Source: Lysobacter sp. yr284 (GTDB taxonomy: Bacteria; Pseudomonadota; Gammaproteobacteria; Xanthomonadales; Xanthomonadaceae). Taken from it: a stretch of 64,000 nt of DNA. Each line of letters opens with the position of its first letter. Position 1 is the stretch's first letter. The notes under the pieces are model-generated. The model was given only the letters and a program-made list of their open reading frames with translations. It did not search any database and was not told where the DNA came from. Positions 1-14,953 of the stretch are shown here, piece by piece. Made by a program: the position numbers and the translations under genes. The DNA is taken from contig NZ_FNPT01000001.1 in the NCBI RefSeq assembly GCF_900107375.1, forward strand, positions 434,001 to 498,000. Direction: 5' to 3'.

Positions 1-1
1 C

Positions 2-4003
<4,002 letters not shown>

Positions 4004-4044
4004 GGCGCCGCGCCCCGAATCCCCTCCCCCATCGTGACGAGACC

Positions 4045-7000
4045 ATGGACGAGATCCGTACGAACCACCCGACTCCGGCGCCCACCGACGCCGGCCACGA
4101 CGATCCGGCCGACTGCGGCGGCGTGCACGCGCTGTTCGAACGCCAGGCGCGGCGCGCGCCGCACGCGCCCGCGCTGGAACATGCCGGACGCACGCTGAGC
4201 TACGCCGCCCTCGACGCCTGCGCCGAGCGGCTGGCGCGGCGCCTGCGCGCGCTCGGCGTCGGCGCCGGCGACCGCGTCGCGATCTGCGCCGAACGCGGAT
4301 TCGCGCCGATCGTGGCGATGCTGGCCACGCTCAAGGCCGATGCCGCCTATCTGCCGCTGGATCCCGAATATCCGCGCGCGCGGCTGCGCTTGCTGCTCGA
4401 CGACGCCGCGCCCGCCGCGCGCCTGTACGACGCGGCCGGACGACGCGCGCTGGGCCTGGACGATGCGCGCGACGACGACGCGCCGGCGTGCATCGCCCTG
4501 GACGACTGCACCGAGTCCGAGCCGGATACGCAGCCCGCCGCGGGCGACTGCGTCGCCGCGCAGGCGCGCAGCGACGACCCGCAGCGCCCGGCCTATGTGA
4601 TCTACACCTCCGGCTCGACCGGCCGCCCCAAGGGCGTGGCGATGGCGCACGCGCCGCTGCTGAACCTGCTGCGCTGGCAGCGCGGCCAGTTCGGCGCCGG
4701 CCAACGCACCCTGCAGTTCGCTGCGCTCGGCTTCGATGTCGCGTTCCAGGAAATCTTCGGCGCGCTGTGCGCCGGCGCGACCGTGGTCGTCGCCGAACCC
4801 GCGCTGCGCCACGATTTCGCCGCGCTAGCGCGCGCCCTGTACGAGCGCCGGATCCAGCGCCTGCACCTGCCCTACCTGGCGCTGAGCGCGCTGGCCGACG
4901 CGCTGGCCGACGCCGACGACGCCACCGTCGCTGGCCTGCGCGAACGCCTCGCCGAGGTGGTCGTCGCCGGCGAGCAACTGCGGCTGACCCCGGCCATCCG
5001 CGCGATGTTCGCGCGCCTGCCGGCGACCCGCCTGCACAACCACTACGGCCCGACCGAGACCCACGTGGTCAGCGCGCACGTGCTCGGTCCCGGCGGCGCG
5101 CAAGCGGTCGCCGACGCGCCCGCGCACGTACCGATCGGCCGCGCCGTCGACGGCGTGCGGCTGTACCTGCTCGACCCGCAGCAGCAGCCGGTGGCCGACG
5201 GCGACAACGGCGAACTGTGGATCGGCGGCGCCGCGCCGGCGCTGGGCTATCTGCACCAGGACGCACTGACCGCACAACGTTTCCCCGCCGACCCGTTCGA
5301 CCCGCGGCCGGGCGCGCGCATGTACCGCAGCGGCGATCTGGTCCGCCGCCTGCCCGGCGGCGCACTGGAGTTCCTCGGCCGCAACGACGAACAGGTCAAG
5401 ATCCGCGGGTTCCGGGTCGAGCCGGGCGAGATCGCCGCGCAACTGGCCGCGCATCCGCGCGTGCGCGAAGCCGCGGCGCTCGCGCGCGCAGGCGCGGACG
5501 GCGCGCTGGAACTGGTCGCTTATGCCGCGCCCGCGGCCGCCGACGACGACCGCGCCGACTTCGCCGCGGCCTTGCGCGAGCATCTGCGCGAGCGCCTGCC
5601 CGAGCCGCTGCGCCCGGCCGCGATCGTCGTGGTCGCCGCGCTGCCGCGCAGCGCCCACGGCAAGCTCGACCGCGCCGCGCTGCCGCCGCCCGACGACGAC
5701 GCCTACGGCCGCCGCGACTACCGCGCGCCGCAGCCCGGCAGCGAGACCGAACTGGCCCGGCTGTGGCAGGAGTTGCTCGGCCGCGAGCGCATCGGCCGCG
5801 ACGACGATTTCTTCGCGCTCGGCGGGCATTCGCTCAGCGCCGCGCGCCTGCTCGGCCGCCTGCGCCGGCAGTGGCGGGTGGAGTTGCCGGTCAGCGCGAT
5901 CTGGCAGCACCCGACCCTGGCCGCGCAGGCCGCCGCGCTCGACGCGCTGCGCGGCGCCGCCGCCGCGGCGGCGGAACCGCCGCAGGCCGGCGCCGGCGTC
6001 GCCGCCGCGACGCTGTCCTCGACCCAGCGCCGGCTGTGGTTCCTCAGCCAGTTCGACGGCATCGGCAGCGCGTACCACATCGCATTGCCGCTGCGGCTGC
6101 GCGGCGCGCTCGATGTCGCCGCGCTGCGCGCCGCACTGGATGCGCTGTCGGCGCGCCATGCCAGCCTGCGCTCGCGCTTCGTCGCCGTCGGCGGCGAACC
6201 GCGCCTGCAGTTGGCGCCCGACACCGAGCCGTTCGCGTTTCGCGAATGCGACCTGCGCGGCGCCGGCGACGCGGCCCTGCACGAGGCGCTGCAGCGCGAG
6301 GCCGAGGCCGCCTTCGACCTGCAACGCGGCCCGCCGGCGCGCGCGCTGCTGGCGCGCAGCGGCGCCGACGAATTCCACCTGCTGCTGACCCTGCATCACC
6401 TGGTCGCCGACGGCGAATCGCTGCGGCCGCTGGCGCGCGAACTCGGCGCGCTGTACGCCGCGTTCGCCCAGGGCCGGCCCGACCCGCTGCCGCCGCTGCC
6501 GTGGCAGTTCCCCGACTACGCCGCCTGGCAGCAACGCCGGCTCGACGAAGGCGAGGCGGCGCAGGCGCGGCAACGGTACTGGCGCAGCGCGCTGGCCGAC
6601 GCACCGGCGTTGCTGGACTTGCCGCTGCGGCAGCCGCGCCCGCCGCAGCAGAGCTTCGACGGCGCGCTGCTGCCGTTGCGGGTGGAACCGGCGCTGGCCG
6701 ACGCCTTGCGCCGGCGCGCGCGCCGCCACGGCACCAGTCTGTTCGCGCTGGTGCTGGCGGCGTGGGCGATCGTGCTCTCGCGCCTGTCCGGACAGCGCGA
6801 AGTGGTCGTCGGCGCGCCCGACGCGCAACGTGAGTGGGCCGGCAGCGAGGCGCTGATCGGCTTCTTCGTCGACACCTTGGCGCTGCGCATCGACCTGTCC
6901 GGCGAGCCCGACGCCGACGAACTGATCGCGCGCGCGCGCCGCAGCGCGCTCGACGCGCAAGACCACGCGCTGCCGTTCGAGCGCGTGGTCGAAGCGCTGA

Positions 7001-9159
7001 ACCCGCCGCGCCGCGCCGACCGCACCCCGCTGTTCCAGGCGATGCTGGCCTGGCAGGGCGAGGACGATCTCGCCTTCGACCTGCCCAGCGTGGACGCGCA
7101 GGCGCTGGAGCTGCCGCTGCGCGGCGCCAAGTTCGACCTGGAACTGCAACTGGGCGAACGCGCCGGCGCTTTGGTCGGCGGCCTGCGCTACGCCACCGCG
7201 CTGTTCGAGCCGGCCGCGATCGAACGCCATCGCGGCTACCTGCTCGCCGCCCTGCGGGCGCTGGCCGAGGACGCGCCCGGCCCGGTCGCCGGCTTCGACC
7301 TGATCGGCGCCGACGAGCGCCGGCGACTGTTGCACGACTGGAACCGCACCGACGCCGACTACCCGCGCGAGGCCTGCTTCCATCACCTGTTCGAGCAGCA
7401 AGCCCGGCGCGCGCCCGAGGCGGTCGCGCTCGAACACGCCGGCGCGCGCTGGAGCTACGCCGCGCTCGATGCCGCCGCCAACCGCCTCGCCCATCGGCTG
7501 ATCGCAGCCGGCGTCGGCCCCGACCGCCGTGTGGCGCTGTGCGCGCAGCGCGGCGCCGATGCGATCGTCGCGATCCTGGCCGTGCTCAAGGCCGGCGGCG
7601 CCTACGTGCCGCTGGATCCGGCCCACGCCTCGGCGCGCTTCGCCCGCGTGCTCGCCGACGCCGCGCCGGTCTGCGTACTGGCCGACGACGCCGGCCGCCG
7701 CGCCCTCGCCGCGGCCGGCGCGCAAGCCGCCTGGCCGCTGTTAGCGCTCGACGACCCCGCCCTGGTCGAAGGCTGCGCCGACACCGCGCCGCAGCCCGCG
7801 GGCCTGGGGCCGCAGCGCCTGGCCTACATCGTCTACACCTCCGGCTCCACCGGCGATCCCAAGGGGGTGATGGTCGAGCATCGCCAGTTGGTCCAGTTCG
7901 CGCACAGCCAGGCCGAGCGCTTCGGTATCGATGCGCACAGCCGCATCGCCCAGTTCGCATCGCTGAGCTTCGACGCCAGCCTGATCGAGATCGGCCTGAG
8001 CCTGAGCCGCGGCGCCGCGCTGTGCGTCCCCGGCGACAGCGAACGCGCCGACGCCGGCGCCTACCTGGCGTGGATCGCGCGCGAGCGCATCGGCCTGAGC
8101 TACCTGCCGCCGGCGTTCCTGCAAGGACGCGAGGCCTTGCCGCGCTTCCACGCCCCGCCGGTGTTGCTGGTCGGCGGCGAAGCGGTGCCGCCGGCGTTGC
8201 TGCGCGCGCTGCAGCGCGGCGGCGCGCGCCCGGTGCACGTGTACGGCCCGACCGAAACCACCGTGCTGGCCACCGCCTGGGAGCCGCCGCCGCAGTGGCC
8301 GGGCGACGCGCCTGCGCCTATCGGCCGCCCGCTCGCCAACACCCGCGCGTACGTGCTCGACGCTCAGCGCCGGCCGCTGCCGCTGGGCGCCCCGGGCGAG
8401 CTTTATCTCGGCGGCGCCGGGGTCGCGCGCGGCTACCTGGGCCTCGCCGCGCTCGACGCCGAACGCTATTTCCCCGACCCCTTCGATCCGCGCCCGCACG
8501 CGCGCATGTACCGTAGCGGCGACACGGTGCGTTACCGCGAAGACGGCGAGCTGCTGTTCCTCGGCCGCGACGACGGCCAGGTCAAGCTGCGCGGCTATCG
8601 TATCGAGCTGGGCGAGATTGAAGCCCGCCTGCGCGAGCATCCGGCGGTGCGCGAAGCCGCGGTGCTGCTGCGCGAGGACGAACCTGGGCAGCCGCGCCTG
8701 GTCGCGTATGTCGTCGCCGCGGCGGATCGCGAGCGCGCCGGGGAATCCTTCGCCGCCGCGCTGCGCGCGCACCTGGCCGAACGCCTGCCCGACTACATGC
8801 TGCCGGCCGCGTACGTGCCGCTGCCAGCGCTGCCGCTCAACGCCGGCGGCAAGCTCGAACGGCGCGCGCTGCCCGCGCCCGACGGCGGCGCGTTCGCGCG
8901 CGGCGACTACGCGCCGCCGCAAGGCGAACTGGAAACCCTGCTCGCGCAGTGGTGGCAGGAACTGCTGGCGGCCGAGCGGATCGGCCGCGACGACGACTTC
9001 TTCGAACTCGGCGGCCATTCGCTGCTGGCGATGCGCCTGCTGGCGCGGCTGCGCGAGGAACTCGACGTCGCCGTGGCGCCGTCGTTGCTGTTCCGCCGCC
9101 CGCGCCTGGCCGGCTTCGCCGAAGCGGTGCTGGCCGCGGCGCTGCAGGAACCCGAGTGA
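4045..9159 (+). CDS. NRPS, two modules A-T-C-A-T
   Basis: A 1704-residue NRPS beginning at ATG 4045 (MDEIRTNH). It starts directly with an adenylation domain and has no condensation domain in front, so the first module probably loads the starter amino acid. The order is A1, carrier (GGHS serine at 5830), C ([10 protein letters not shown], HHxxxDG intact), A2 and a second carrier (serine at 9019). No release domain is present, so the chain must pass to another protein, most simply the C-A-T-R protein encoded next. A1 has the FDVAFQE and [12 protein letters not shown] signatures of proline-type A domains (pocket about D-V-Q-H-V-A-H-V-V-K by eye). A2 reads about D-A-I-Y-L-G-V-V-L-K and I cannot assign it. 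As I recall, a two-module/one-module NRPS pair (LedE/LedF) of Lysobacter enzymogenes makes pyrrolopyrazines; this resembles it but is unverified. Confidence 0.95.
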   Translation: MDEIRTNHPTPAPTDAGHDDPADCGGVHALFERQARRAPHAPALEHAGRTLSYAALDACAERLARRLRALGVGAGDRVAICAERGFAPIVAMLATLKADAAYLPLDPEYPRARLRLLLDDAAPAARLYDAAGRRALGLDDARDDDAPACIALDDCTESEPDTQPAAGDCVAAQARSDDPQRPAYVIYTSGSTGRPKGVAMAHAPLLNLLRWQRGQFGAGQRTLQFAALGFDVAFQEIFGALCAGATVVVAEPALRHDFAALARALYERRIQRLHLPYLALSALADALADADDATVAGLRERLAEVVVAGEQLRLTPAIRAMFARLPATRLHNHYGPTETHVVSAHVLGPGGAQAVADAPAHVPIGRAVDGVRLYLLDPQQQPVADGDNGELWIGGAAPALGYLHQDALTAQRFPADPFDPRPGARMYRSGDLVRRLPGGALEFLGRNDEQVKIRGFRVEPGEIAAQLAAHPRVREAAALARAGADGALELVAYAAPAAADDDRADFAAALREHLRERLPEPLRPAAIVVVAALPRSAHGKLDRAALPPPDDDAYGRRDYRAPQPGSETELARLWQELLGRERIGRDDDFFALGGHSLSAARLLGRLRRQWRVELPVSAIWQHPTLAAQAAALDALRGAAAAAAEPPQAGAGVAAATLSSTQRRLWFLSQFDGIGSAYHIALPLRLRGALDVAALRAALDALSARHASLRSRFVAVGGEPRLQLAPDTEPFAFRECDLRGAGDAALHEALQREAEAAFDLQRGPPARALLARSGADEFHLLLTLHHLVADGESLRPLARELGALYAAFAQGRPDPLPPLPWQFPDYAAWQQRRLDEGEAAQARQRYWRSALADAPALLDLPLRQPRPPQQSFDGALLPLRVEPALADALRRRARRHGTSLFALVLAAWAIVLSRLSGQREVVVGAPDAQREWAGSEALIGFFVDTLALRIDLSGEPDADELIARARRSALDAQDHALPFERVVEALNPPRRADRTPLFQAMLAWQGEDDLAFDLPSVDAQALELPLRGAKFDLELQLGERAGALVGGLRYATALFEPAAIERHRGYLLAALRALAEDAPGPVAGFDLIGADERRRLLHDWNRTDADYPREACFHHLFEQQARRAPEAVALEHAGARWSYAALDAAANRLAHRLIAAGVGPDRRVALCAQRGADAIVAILAVLKAGGAYVPLDPAHASARFARVLADAAPVCVLADDAGRRALAAAGAQAAWPLLALDDPALVEGCADTAPQPAGLGPQRLAYIVYTSGSTGDPKGVMVEHRQLVQFAHSQAERFGIDAHSRIAQFASLSFDASLIEIGLSLSRGAALCVPGDSERADAGAYLAWIARERIGLSYLPPAFLQGREALPRFHAPPVLLVGGEAVPPALLRALQRGGARPVHVYGPTETTVLATAWEPPPQWPGDAPAPIGRPLANTRAYVLDAQRRPLPLGAPGELYLGGAGVARGYLGLAALDAERYFPDPFDPRPHARMYRSGDTVRYREDGELLFLGRDDGQVKLRGYRIELGEIEARLREHPAVREAAVLLREDEPGQPRLVAYVVAAADRERAGESFAAALRAHLAERLPDYMLPAAYVPLPALPLNAGGKLERRALPAPDGGAFARGDYAPPQGELETLLAQWWQELLAAERIGRDDDFFELGGHSLLAMRLLARLREELDVAVAPSLLFRRPRLAGFAEAVLAAALQEPE

Positions 9160-9225
9160 CGCGCCGCGATGGAGACCGCCGATGAATCGCCCCACCGCCG
9201 AACGGAATCGAACCGGAGCGCCGCC

Positions 9226-12200
9226 ATGAATTCGATCAAGTCCCTGCTCGGCCGGCTCGACCCGGCCGAAACCGCGCGCCTGCGCGGCCTGCGCCGCGAA
9301 CTCGGCCTGGCCGCGGTCGCGCCGGCCGACGACGACGAACCGCCGCTGGCGCCGCGCGCGCCGGCGCCCGAGGCCGACCTGCCGCTGTCGCCGGCGCAGC
9401 AGCGGCTGTGGTTCCTGGCCCAGCTGGAAGGCGTCAGCGCGACCTATCACGTGCCGCTGGCGGTGCGCCTGCGCGGTGCGCTCGACCGCGCCGCGCTGGC
9501 GCGCGCGCTCGACGCGCTGTTCGCCCGCCATCAGGCCCTGCGCAGCGTGTTTCCCGCGCGCGACGGCGAGCCCTGCGCGCGCCTGCTGCCGCCCGCGCAC
9601 GGCCTGCCGTTGCGCGAGTACGACCTGCGCGATACCGGCGACCGCGACGCCGCGCGCGCCGCGCTGACGGCCGAGGAACTGCACGCACCGTTCGACCTCG
9701 CCGCCGGCCCGCTGGTGCGCGCGCGCCTGCTGCGCCTGGACGAAGACGACTACGAGCTGCTGCTGACCCAGCACCACATCGTCTGCGACGGCTGGTCGCT
9801 GGAAGTGCTGGCGCGCGAGCTCAGCGCGCTCTACAACGCCTTCACCGGCCGCGCCTTCAGCGGCCGCGCCTTCGCCGCCGATCCGCTGCCGCCGCTGGCG
9901 CTGCAGTATCCCGACTACGCCGCCTGGCAGGAGCGTGTCTGCGCCAGCGCGCGGCTGCGCGCGCAGGCCGATTACTGGCAGCAGCGCCTGCACGGCGCGC
10001 CGCCGCGGCTGGAACTGCCGAGCGACCGGCCGCGTCCGCCGCAGCAATCCTTCGCCGCCGCGACCGTGCCGGTGTGCATCGACGCGCACGACACCGCCGC
10101 GCTCAAGCGCGTCGCCCGCGGCCACGGCGCCAGCGCCTTCATGACCGTGCTGGCGGCCTGGGCCGCGGTGCTGGCGCGGCTGTCGGGCCAGGACGAGGTG
10201 GTGATCGGCACGCCCGCCGCCAACCGCGGCCATGCCTTGCTGCAGCCCTTGATCGGCTTTTTCGTCAACACCCTGGCGCTGCGCGTCGACGTGGCCGCCG
10301 CGGCCAGCCTGGGCGCGCTGCTCGAACGCGCCCGCGACGCCGCGCTGGAAGCGCAGGACCGCCAGGAACTGCCGTTCGAGCGCGTGGTCGAGCGGCTGCA
10401 GCCGCAGCGCCGGCTCGACGCCACCCCGCTGTTCCAGGCGCTGCTGGCCTGGCAGAGCAACGCGCCGCCGGCGTTCGCGTTCGACGGCCTGCGCGCGGAT
10501 CCGCCGCGGCTGCACACCGACACGCTCAAGTTCGACCTGGAACTGCATCTGCACGAAGACGCCGACGGCATCGGCGGGACCTTGTACTACAGCACCGCGC
10601 TGTTCGACGAGGCGACGATGCTGCGCCAGGTCGGCTACCTGCGGACCATGTTGCGGGCGCTGATCGCCGACGCCGGGCGCGCGCCGGGCGAGGTCGAACT
10701 GGTCGATGCGGACGAACGCGAACTGCAACTGCGCGGCTTCCACCCAGGCGATGCGCCACGGCCGCTGCAGGAAGCCGCGCACCGCGCGTTCGAGCGGCAG
10801 GCGCGGGCGACACCGGCGGCGATCGCGGTGGCGCACGGCGAGCGCCGCTGGCGCTACGCCGAACTCGACCGCGCCGCGGACCGGCTGGCCGCGCGCCTGC
10901 GCGCGGCGGGCCTGCGCCGCGGCGGCATCGTCGCGCTGTGCCTGCAGCGCGGCATCGGCCCGGTGGTGGCGATGCTCGCCACGCTCAAGGCCGGCGGCGC
11001 CTACCTGCCGCTGGATCCGGACTACCCGGCGGCGCGCCTGGGCCAGATCCTCGCAGACGCAGCGGCGACGGTGCTGCTGGCCGACGCCGCCGGCCGCGCC
11101 GCGCTGGCCGAGTGCGGCGCGCCGCTGCCGCCTGCGCTCGATCCGGACGACGAGGCCGCGCCGACGCGCGGCGCCGCGCCCGACGGCGTCGAACCCGTTG
11201 GCCCCGATGTGCAAGGCGCCGTCAACGACGGCAGCGCCTGCGGCGGCGACGATTCCGACGGCAGCGCCGATCCGTCGCGCGACGATCCCGACGCGCCGGC
11301 CTACCTGATCTACACCTCCGGTTCGACCGGCGCGCCCAAGGGCGTGCTGATGCCGCACCGGCCGCTGCTCAACCTGTTGCACTGGCAGGCGCGCACCCTG
11401 CCGGCCGCGCAGACCACGCTGCAATACGCCGCGCTCGGTTTCGACGTGGCGTTCCAGGAAATCTTCGGCTGCCTCGGCCAGGGCGGCACCCTGGTGCTGG
11501 TCGATGCGCCGCTGCGCTTCGACTTCCCGGCGCTGCTCGTGCACTTGTGCGAACACCGCGTGCAGCGCCTGCACCTGCCCTACATCGCCTTGCAGGGACT
11601 GGCCGAGACCGTCGCCGGCTGCGACGACGCGCAGGCGCGCGCGCTCGACGCGCACCTGCGCGAGGTCGCCGTAGCCGGCGAAGCGCTGCGCATCACCCCG
11701 CAGATCCGGCGCATGTTCGCGCGGCTGCCGCATTGCCGCCTGCACAACCACTACGGCCCCAGCGAAACCCATGTCGCCACCGCGCTGACCCTGGACGGGC
11801 CGCCGCAGTCGTGGCCGGAGCTGGCGCCGATCGGCCATCCGATCGACGGCGCCCGCGCGTATCTGCTCGATCCGCAGCGCCGGCCGGTGCCGCTGGGCGC
11901 GGCGGGCGAGCTGTACGTCGGCGGCGCCGCGGTCGCGCACGGTTATCGCAACCAGCCCAGGCTCAGCGCCGAACGCTTCCTCGCCGATCCCTTCCTCGCG
12001 CCGGCCGACGGCGACGACGCGCCGCCGCGCATGTACCGCACCGGCGATCTCGCCCGCTATCAAGCCGACGGCCGGCTGCTGTTCCTCGGCCGCAACGACC
12101 GCCAGATCAAGATCCGCGGCTTCCGGGTCGAGCCCGGCGAGATCGAGGCGCGCCTGGCCGCGCATCCGGAGGTGGCCGAAGTCGCGGTGATCGCGCGCGA

Positions 12201-13896
12201 GGACCGGCCCGGCGACACCCGCCTGGTCGCCTACGTGGTCGCCGCCGATCCGGCGCTTCCGCACGCGCAACTCGCCGCGCAGCTGCGCGCCGCCGCGGCC
12301 GCGTCGCTGCCCGACTACCTGCGGCCGTCGGCCTTCGTCGCGCTGCCGCGCCTGCCGCTGACGCCCAACGGCAAGCTCGACCGCGAAGCGTTACCGGCGC
12401 CGGACGGCAGCGACCTGGCCCGGCGCAGCGATGCGCCGCCGCGGCCCGGCGTCGAGACCGAACTGGCCGCGATCTGGCGCGAGCTGCTCGGCCTGTCCGG
12501 CGTCGAAACCATCGGCCGCGACGATCACTTCTTCGAACTCGGCGGCCACTCGCTGCTGGCCGCGCGGCTGGCGGCGCAGTTGGGCCGGCGCGCGGGCGCA
12601 CCGGTGCCGGTGCGCGAAGTGTTCGCGCGCCCGCTGCTGAGCGAGATGGCCGCGCTGCTGGCGCCGGCCGCCGCTGCCGCAACGCCGGCCGCGCTCGACC
12701 TGCCTGCCGAAGCGCGCCTGCCTGACGACGTGATGACAGCGCTGCATGCCGCCTCGCTCGACCCAGCACGCCGCGCCGCCCGCGACCGCACGGCGGCGCT
12801 GCCGCAGCGTGTGCTGCTGACCGGCGCCAACGGCTTCCTCGGCGCCTATCTGCTGCGCGACCTGTTGCGCCGCACGCCCGCACGCGTGCATTGCCTGCTG
12901 CGTTGCGACGACCCCGGCCAAGGCCGCGCCCGGATGCGCGCTGCGCTCGCCGCGTACGGCATCGAACGCGACTGCGACCTCGAACGCGTCGAGATCGAAC
13001 CCGGCGACCTCACCGCGCCCGCGCTCGGCCTGGCGCCGGCGCGCTTCGACGCGCTCGGCGAACGCCTGGACGCCATCTACCACAACGGCGCCTGGGTCCA
13101 CTCGCTGCATCCGTACCGCACGCTCAAGCCGGCGAACGTGCTCGGCACCCTGGAAATACTGCGCCTGGCCGCGCGCGGCGCGCCCAGCCGCGTGCACTAC
13201 GTCTCCACCGTCGCGACCCTGCCGCCGCGCGATCCCGCCATCGCCGGACGGCTCGACGAAGAAACCCTGTTCGCGCGCTGGCAGGGCCTGCTGACCGGCT
13301 ATGCGCAGAGCAAATGGGTCGCCGAGCAGTCGTTGCGCGCGGCCGGCGCGCACGGCCTGCCGTTCGCGGTGTACCGCCCGACCCACATCAGCGGCGACAG
13401 CCGCAGCGCGGCCAGCAACGACCGCGACACCTGGAGCCTGTTCGTCGATGCCTGCCTGCGCCACCGCTGCGTTCCGGAACTGGAGGAAACGCTGAACTGG
13501 ATGCCGGTGGACTGGATGAGCGCGTTCATCGTCGAACTGTCGCTGCGCGCCGATGGCGACGGATGCAGCCACAACCTGATCCATCCGCAGTCGTTCCCGC
13601 TGCGCCGGCTGACCGACGCCATCGCCGCCAGCGCCGGCGCGAAGGTGCGGCGCCTGGCCTATCGCGACTGGCGCGCGCTGTGCGCGGCCGACCCGGCCAG
13701 CGCCGATGTCGCCGCGATCTTGCCGGCCGACCTCGCCGACGACCCGAGCCTCGCCGATGCCTTCGGCGAAGCGACGATCGGCAACGCGGTCAGCGAGCGC
13801 ATCGGCGCGCAGCGTTGCCCGCCGCTCGACGACGCGCTGCTGCGCGCCTATGTCGAACGCCGCAACCGCGCGCTGGCGGGATTGCGCGCTGGATGA
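9226..13896 (+). CDS. NRPS, C-A-T-R with reductive release
   Basis: A 1556-residue terminal NRPS. I chose ATG 9226 because GGAG lies 9 nt upstream; an in-frame ATG at 9169 lacks a good ribosome site. The condensation domain has QHHIVCDGWS, which keeps the HHxxxDG core. The A domain again has FDVAFQE and LHNHYGPSETHV (proline-like pocket, about D-V-Q-H-A-A-H-V-A-K). It contains an acidic low-complexity insertion just before the YTSGSTG motif. The carrier serine is at 12550. The thioester-reductase domain has TGANGFLGAY and YAQSK motifs and a YRPTHISG segment. C and R domains closely resemble those of the first NRPS gene, suggesting duplication. A dipeptidyl or tripeptidyl thioester released as an aldehyde next to proline could cyclise to an imine, but this is inference. 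Confidence 0.95.
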   Translation: MNSIKSLLGRLDPAETARLRGLRRELGLAAVAPADDDEPPLAPRAPAPEADLPLSPAQQRLWFLAQLEGVSATYHVPLAVRLRGALDRAALARALDALFARHQALRSVFPARDGEPCARLLPPAHGLPLREYDLRDTGDRDAARAALTAEELHAPFDLAAGPLVRARLLRLDEDDYELLLTQHHIVCDGWSLEVLARELSALYNAFTGRAFSGRAFAADPLPPLALQYPDYAAWQERVCASARLRAQADYWQQRLHGAPPRLELPSDRPRPPQQSFAAATVPVCIDAHDTAALKRVARGHGASAFMTVLAAWAAVLARLSGQDEVVIGTPAANRGHALLQPLIGFFVNTLALRVDVAAAASLGALLERARDAALEAQDRQELPFERVVERLQPQRRLDATPLFQALLAWQSNAPPAFAFDGLRADPPRLHTDTLKFDLELHLHEDADGIGGTLYYSTALFDEATMLRQVGYLRTMLRALIADAGRAPGEVELVDADERELQLRGFHPGDAPRPLQEAAHRAFERQARATPAAIAVAHGERRWRYAELDRAADRLAARLRAAGLRRGGIVALCLQRGIGPVVAMLATLKAGGAYLPLDPDYPAARLGQILADAAATVLLADAAGRAALAECGAPLPPALDPDDEAAPTRGAAPDGVEPVGPDVQGAVNDGSACGGDDSDGSADPSRDDPDAPAYLIYTSGSTGAPKGVLMPHRPLLNLLHWQARTLPAAQTTLQYAALGFDVAFQEIFGCLGQGGTLVLVDAPLRFDFPALLVHLCEHRVQRLHLPYIALQGLAETVAGCDDAQARALDAHLREVAVAGEALRITPQIRRMFARLPHCRLHNHYGPSETHVATALTLDGPPQSWPELAPIGHPIDGARAYLLDPQRRPVPLGAAGELYVGGAAVAHGYRNQPRLSAERFLADPFLAPADGDDAPPRMYRTGDLARYQADGRLLFLGRNDRQIKIRGFRVEPGEIEARLAAHPEVAEVAVIAREDRPGDTRLVAYVVAADPALPHAQLAAQLRAAAAASLPDYLRPSAFVALPRLPLTPNGKLDREALPAPDGSDLARRSDAPPRPGVETELAAIWRELLGLSGVETIGRDDHFFELGGHSLLAARLAAQLGRRAGAPVPVREVFARPLLSEMAALLAPAAAAATPAALDLPAEARLPDDVMTALHAASLDPARRAARDRTAALPQRVLLTGANGFLGAYLLRDLLRRTPARVHCLLRCDDPGQGRARMRAALAAYGIERDCDLERVEIEPGDLTAPALGLAPARFDALGERLDAIYHNGAWVHSLHPYRTLKPANVLGTLEILRLAARGAPSRVHYVSTVATLPPRDPAIAGRLDEETLFARWQGLLTGYAQSKWVAEQSLRAAGAHGLPFAVYRPTHISGDSRSAASNDRDTWSLFVDACLRHRCVPELEETLNWMPVDWMSAFIVELSLRADGDGCSHNLIHPQSFPLRRLTDAIAASAGAKVRRLAYRDWRALCAADPASADVAAILPADLADDPSLADAFGEATIGNAVSERIGAQRCPPLDDALLRAYVERRNRALAGLRAG

Positions 13897-13954
13897 CGCC
13901 GCGCGAGCGGGCGGCGCCGCGCCGGCGGCGCCCGCCGCCGCGCGGCCGCCGCGC

Positions 13955-14884
13955 TCAGGCCTGCGCGCGCAACCACGCCGCCAGCAGCGCCGCCGGCGTA
14001 CCCGCGCGCGCCGGCTGCGGCGACAACAGGTAGTACCCGCTGCCGTCGGCGACGAAGCCGAACGGCGCCGCCAGCACCCCGGATTCGATCTCGTCGCGCA
14101 CCAGCTGCCACGGGCCGATCGCCGCGCCGACCCCGGCCGCCGCGGCCTGCAGGCTGAAATAGAAATGTTCGAAGCGCTGCCCGGCGGCCTGCGGCGGCAA
14201 GCGCCGCCGCGCCGCGCGCGCCCAATCGCGCCAGGCGCCGGGCCGGGTCGCGCTGTGCAACAGGCAGGCATCGGGCGCCAGCCGCGCGCCGCGGCCGGCG
14301 CCGCCGACCTGCGCGTCGCGCCAGGCCGGACTGCACACCGGGCCGATGCGCTCGTCGAACAGATGGGTCGCATGCACCTCGCGCCCCCAGGCGAAGTCGT
14401 TGCGGCGGATCGCCAGGTCGACCGCGTCGAAACCGACCGGGCCGCCGCCGGCGACCAGTTGCAGGGCGATGTGCGGATGCGCGGCCTGCAGCGCCGGCAG
14501 CCGCGGGATCAGCCAGCGCATCAACAAGCTCGGCTCGCACGAGAGCACCAGCGCCGGCTTGCGCTGCGGCGCGCGCAACTCGCGCACGGTCGCGCCGAGC
14601 AGGTCGAACGCGGCCGCGGCGGCGTCGCGCAGGCGCTCGCCGGCCGCGGTCAGGTGCACGCGCTGGCTGCGCCGCTCGAACAGCGCCACGCCGAGCGCGT
14701 CCTCGATCGAACGCACCGCGCGGCTGATCGCGCCATGGGTCAGGTGCAGTTCCTGCGCGGCGCGGGTGAAGCTGCCCAGGCGCGCGGCCGCCTCGAAGCA
14801 GCGCAGCGCCCCCAACGGCGGCAGCGCGGTCCGTGTCGGCCGCGCCGATGGTGAGTCCAGCTCACCATTTTGGTGAGAATTCAT
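13955..14884 (-). CDS. LysR-family transcriptional regulator
   Basis: A 309-residue LysR-type regulator. The N-terminal winged helix-turn-helix is clear (FEAAARLGSFTRAAQELHLT, then AISRAVRSIEDALG), followed by a periplasmic-binding-like effector domain. ATG 14884 is preferred: GAGG sits about 10 nt upstream, and the further GTG at 14923 would add an unconserved stretch. About 20 extra residues precede the usual LysR start, and the DNA encoding them contains an unusual set of palindromic half-sites (see separate entry). The gene is divergent from a LysE-type exporter 69 nt away, the classical arrangement in which a LysR protein controls an amino-acid exporter (LysG-LysE type). The inducer is unknown. 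Confidence 0.92.
   Translation of the reverse strand: MNSHQNGELDSPSARPTRTALPPLGALRCFEAAARLGSFTRAAQELHLTHGAISRAVRSIEDALGVALFERRSQRVHLTAAGERLRDAAAAAFDLLGATVRELRAPQRKPALVLSCEPSLLMRWLIPRLPALQAAHPHIALQLVAGGGPVGFDAVDLAIRRNDFAWGREVHATHLFDERIGPVCSPAWRDAQVGGAGRGARLAPDACLLHSATRPGAWRDWARAARRRLPPQAAGQRFEHFYFSLQAAAAGVGAAIGPWQLVRDEIESGVLAAPFGFVADGSGYYLLSPQPARAGTPAALLAAWLRAQA
14848..14877. promoter_or_regulatory. Three alternating TGGTGAG half-sites, candidate operator
   Basis: TGGTGAG (14849-14855), CTCACCA (14861-14867) and TGGTGAG (14871-14877) alternate in orientation, giving two overlapping dyads with 5- and 3-nt centres. They lie inside the first codons of the LysR gene, just downstream of the divergent start region. 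Such symmetry is typical of a protein-binding site, and autoregulation by the LysR protein is a reasonable guess. No binding data are available from the sequence. Confidence 0.45.
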
Positions 14885-14953
14885 CGTTTGCCGCCTCAAG
14901 GGACCTGCGGCTAATTTAACCACCGAATACCGATCTTCGGGACCGCGCCGCCC

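Noticed and set aside
7741-12270. 1509-codon antisense open frame opposite the NRPS genes
   Set aside because: Produced by high GC in the third codon position; composition is Arg/Gly/Ala/Val repetitive with no domain, while the plus strand encodes clear C, A and T domains.
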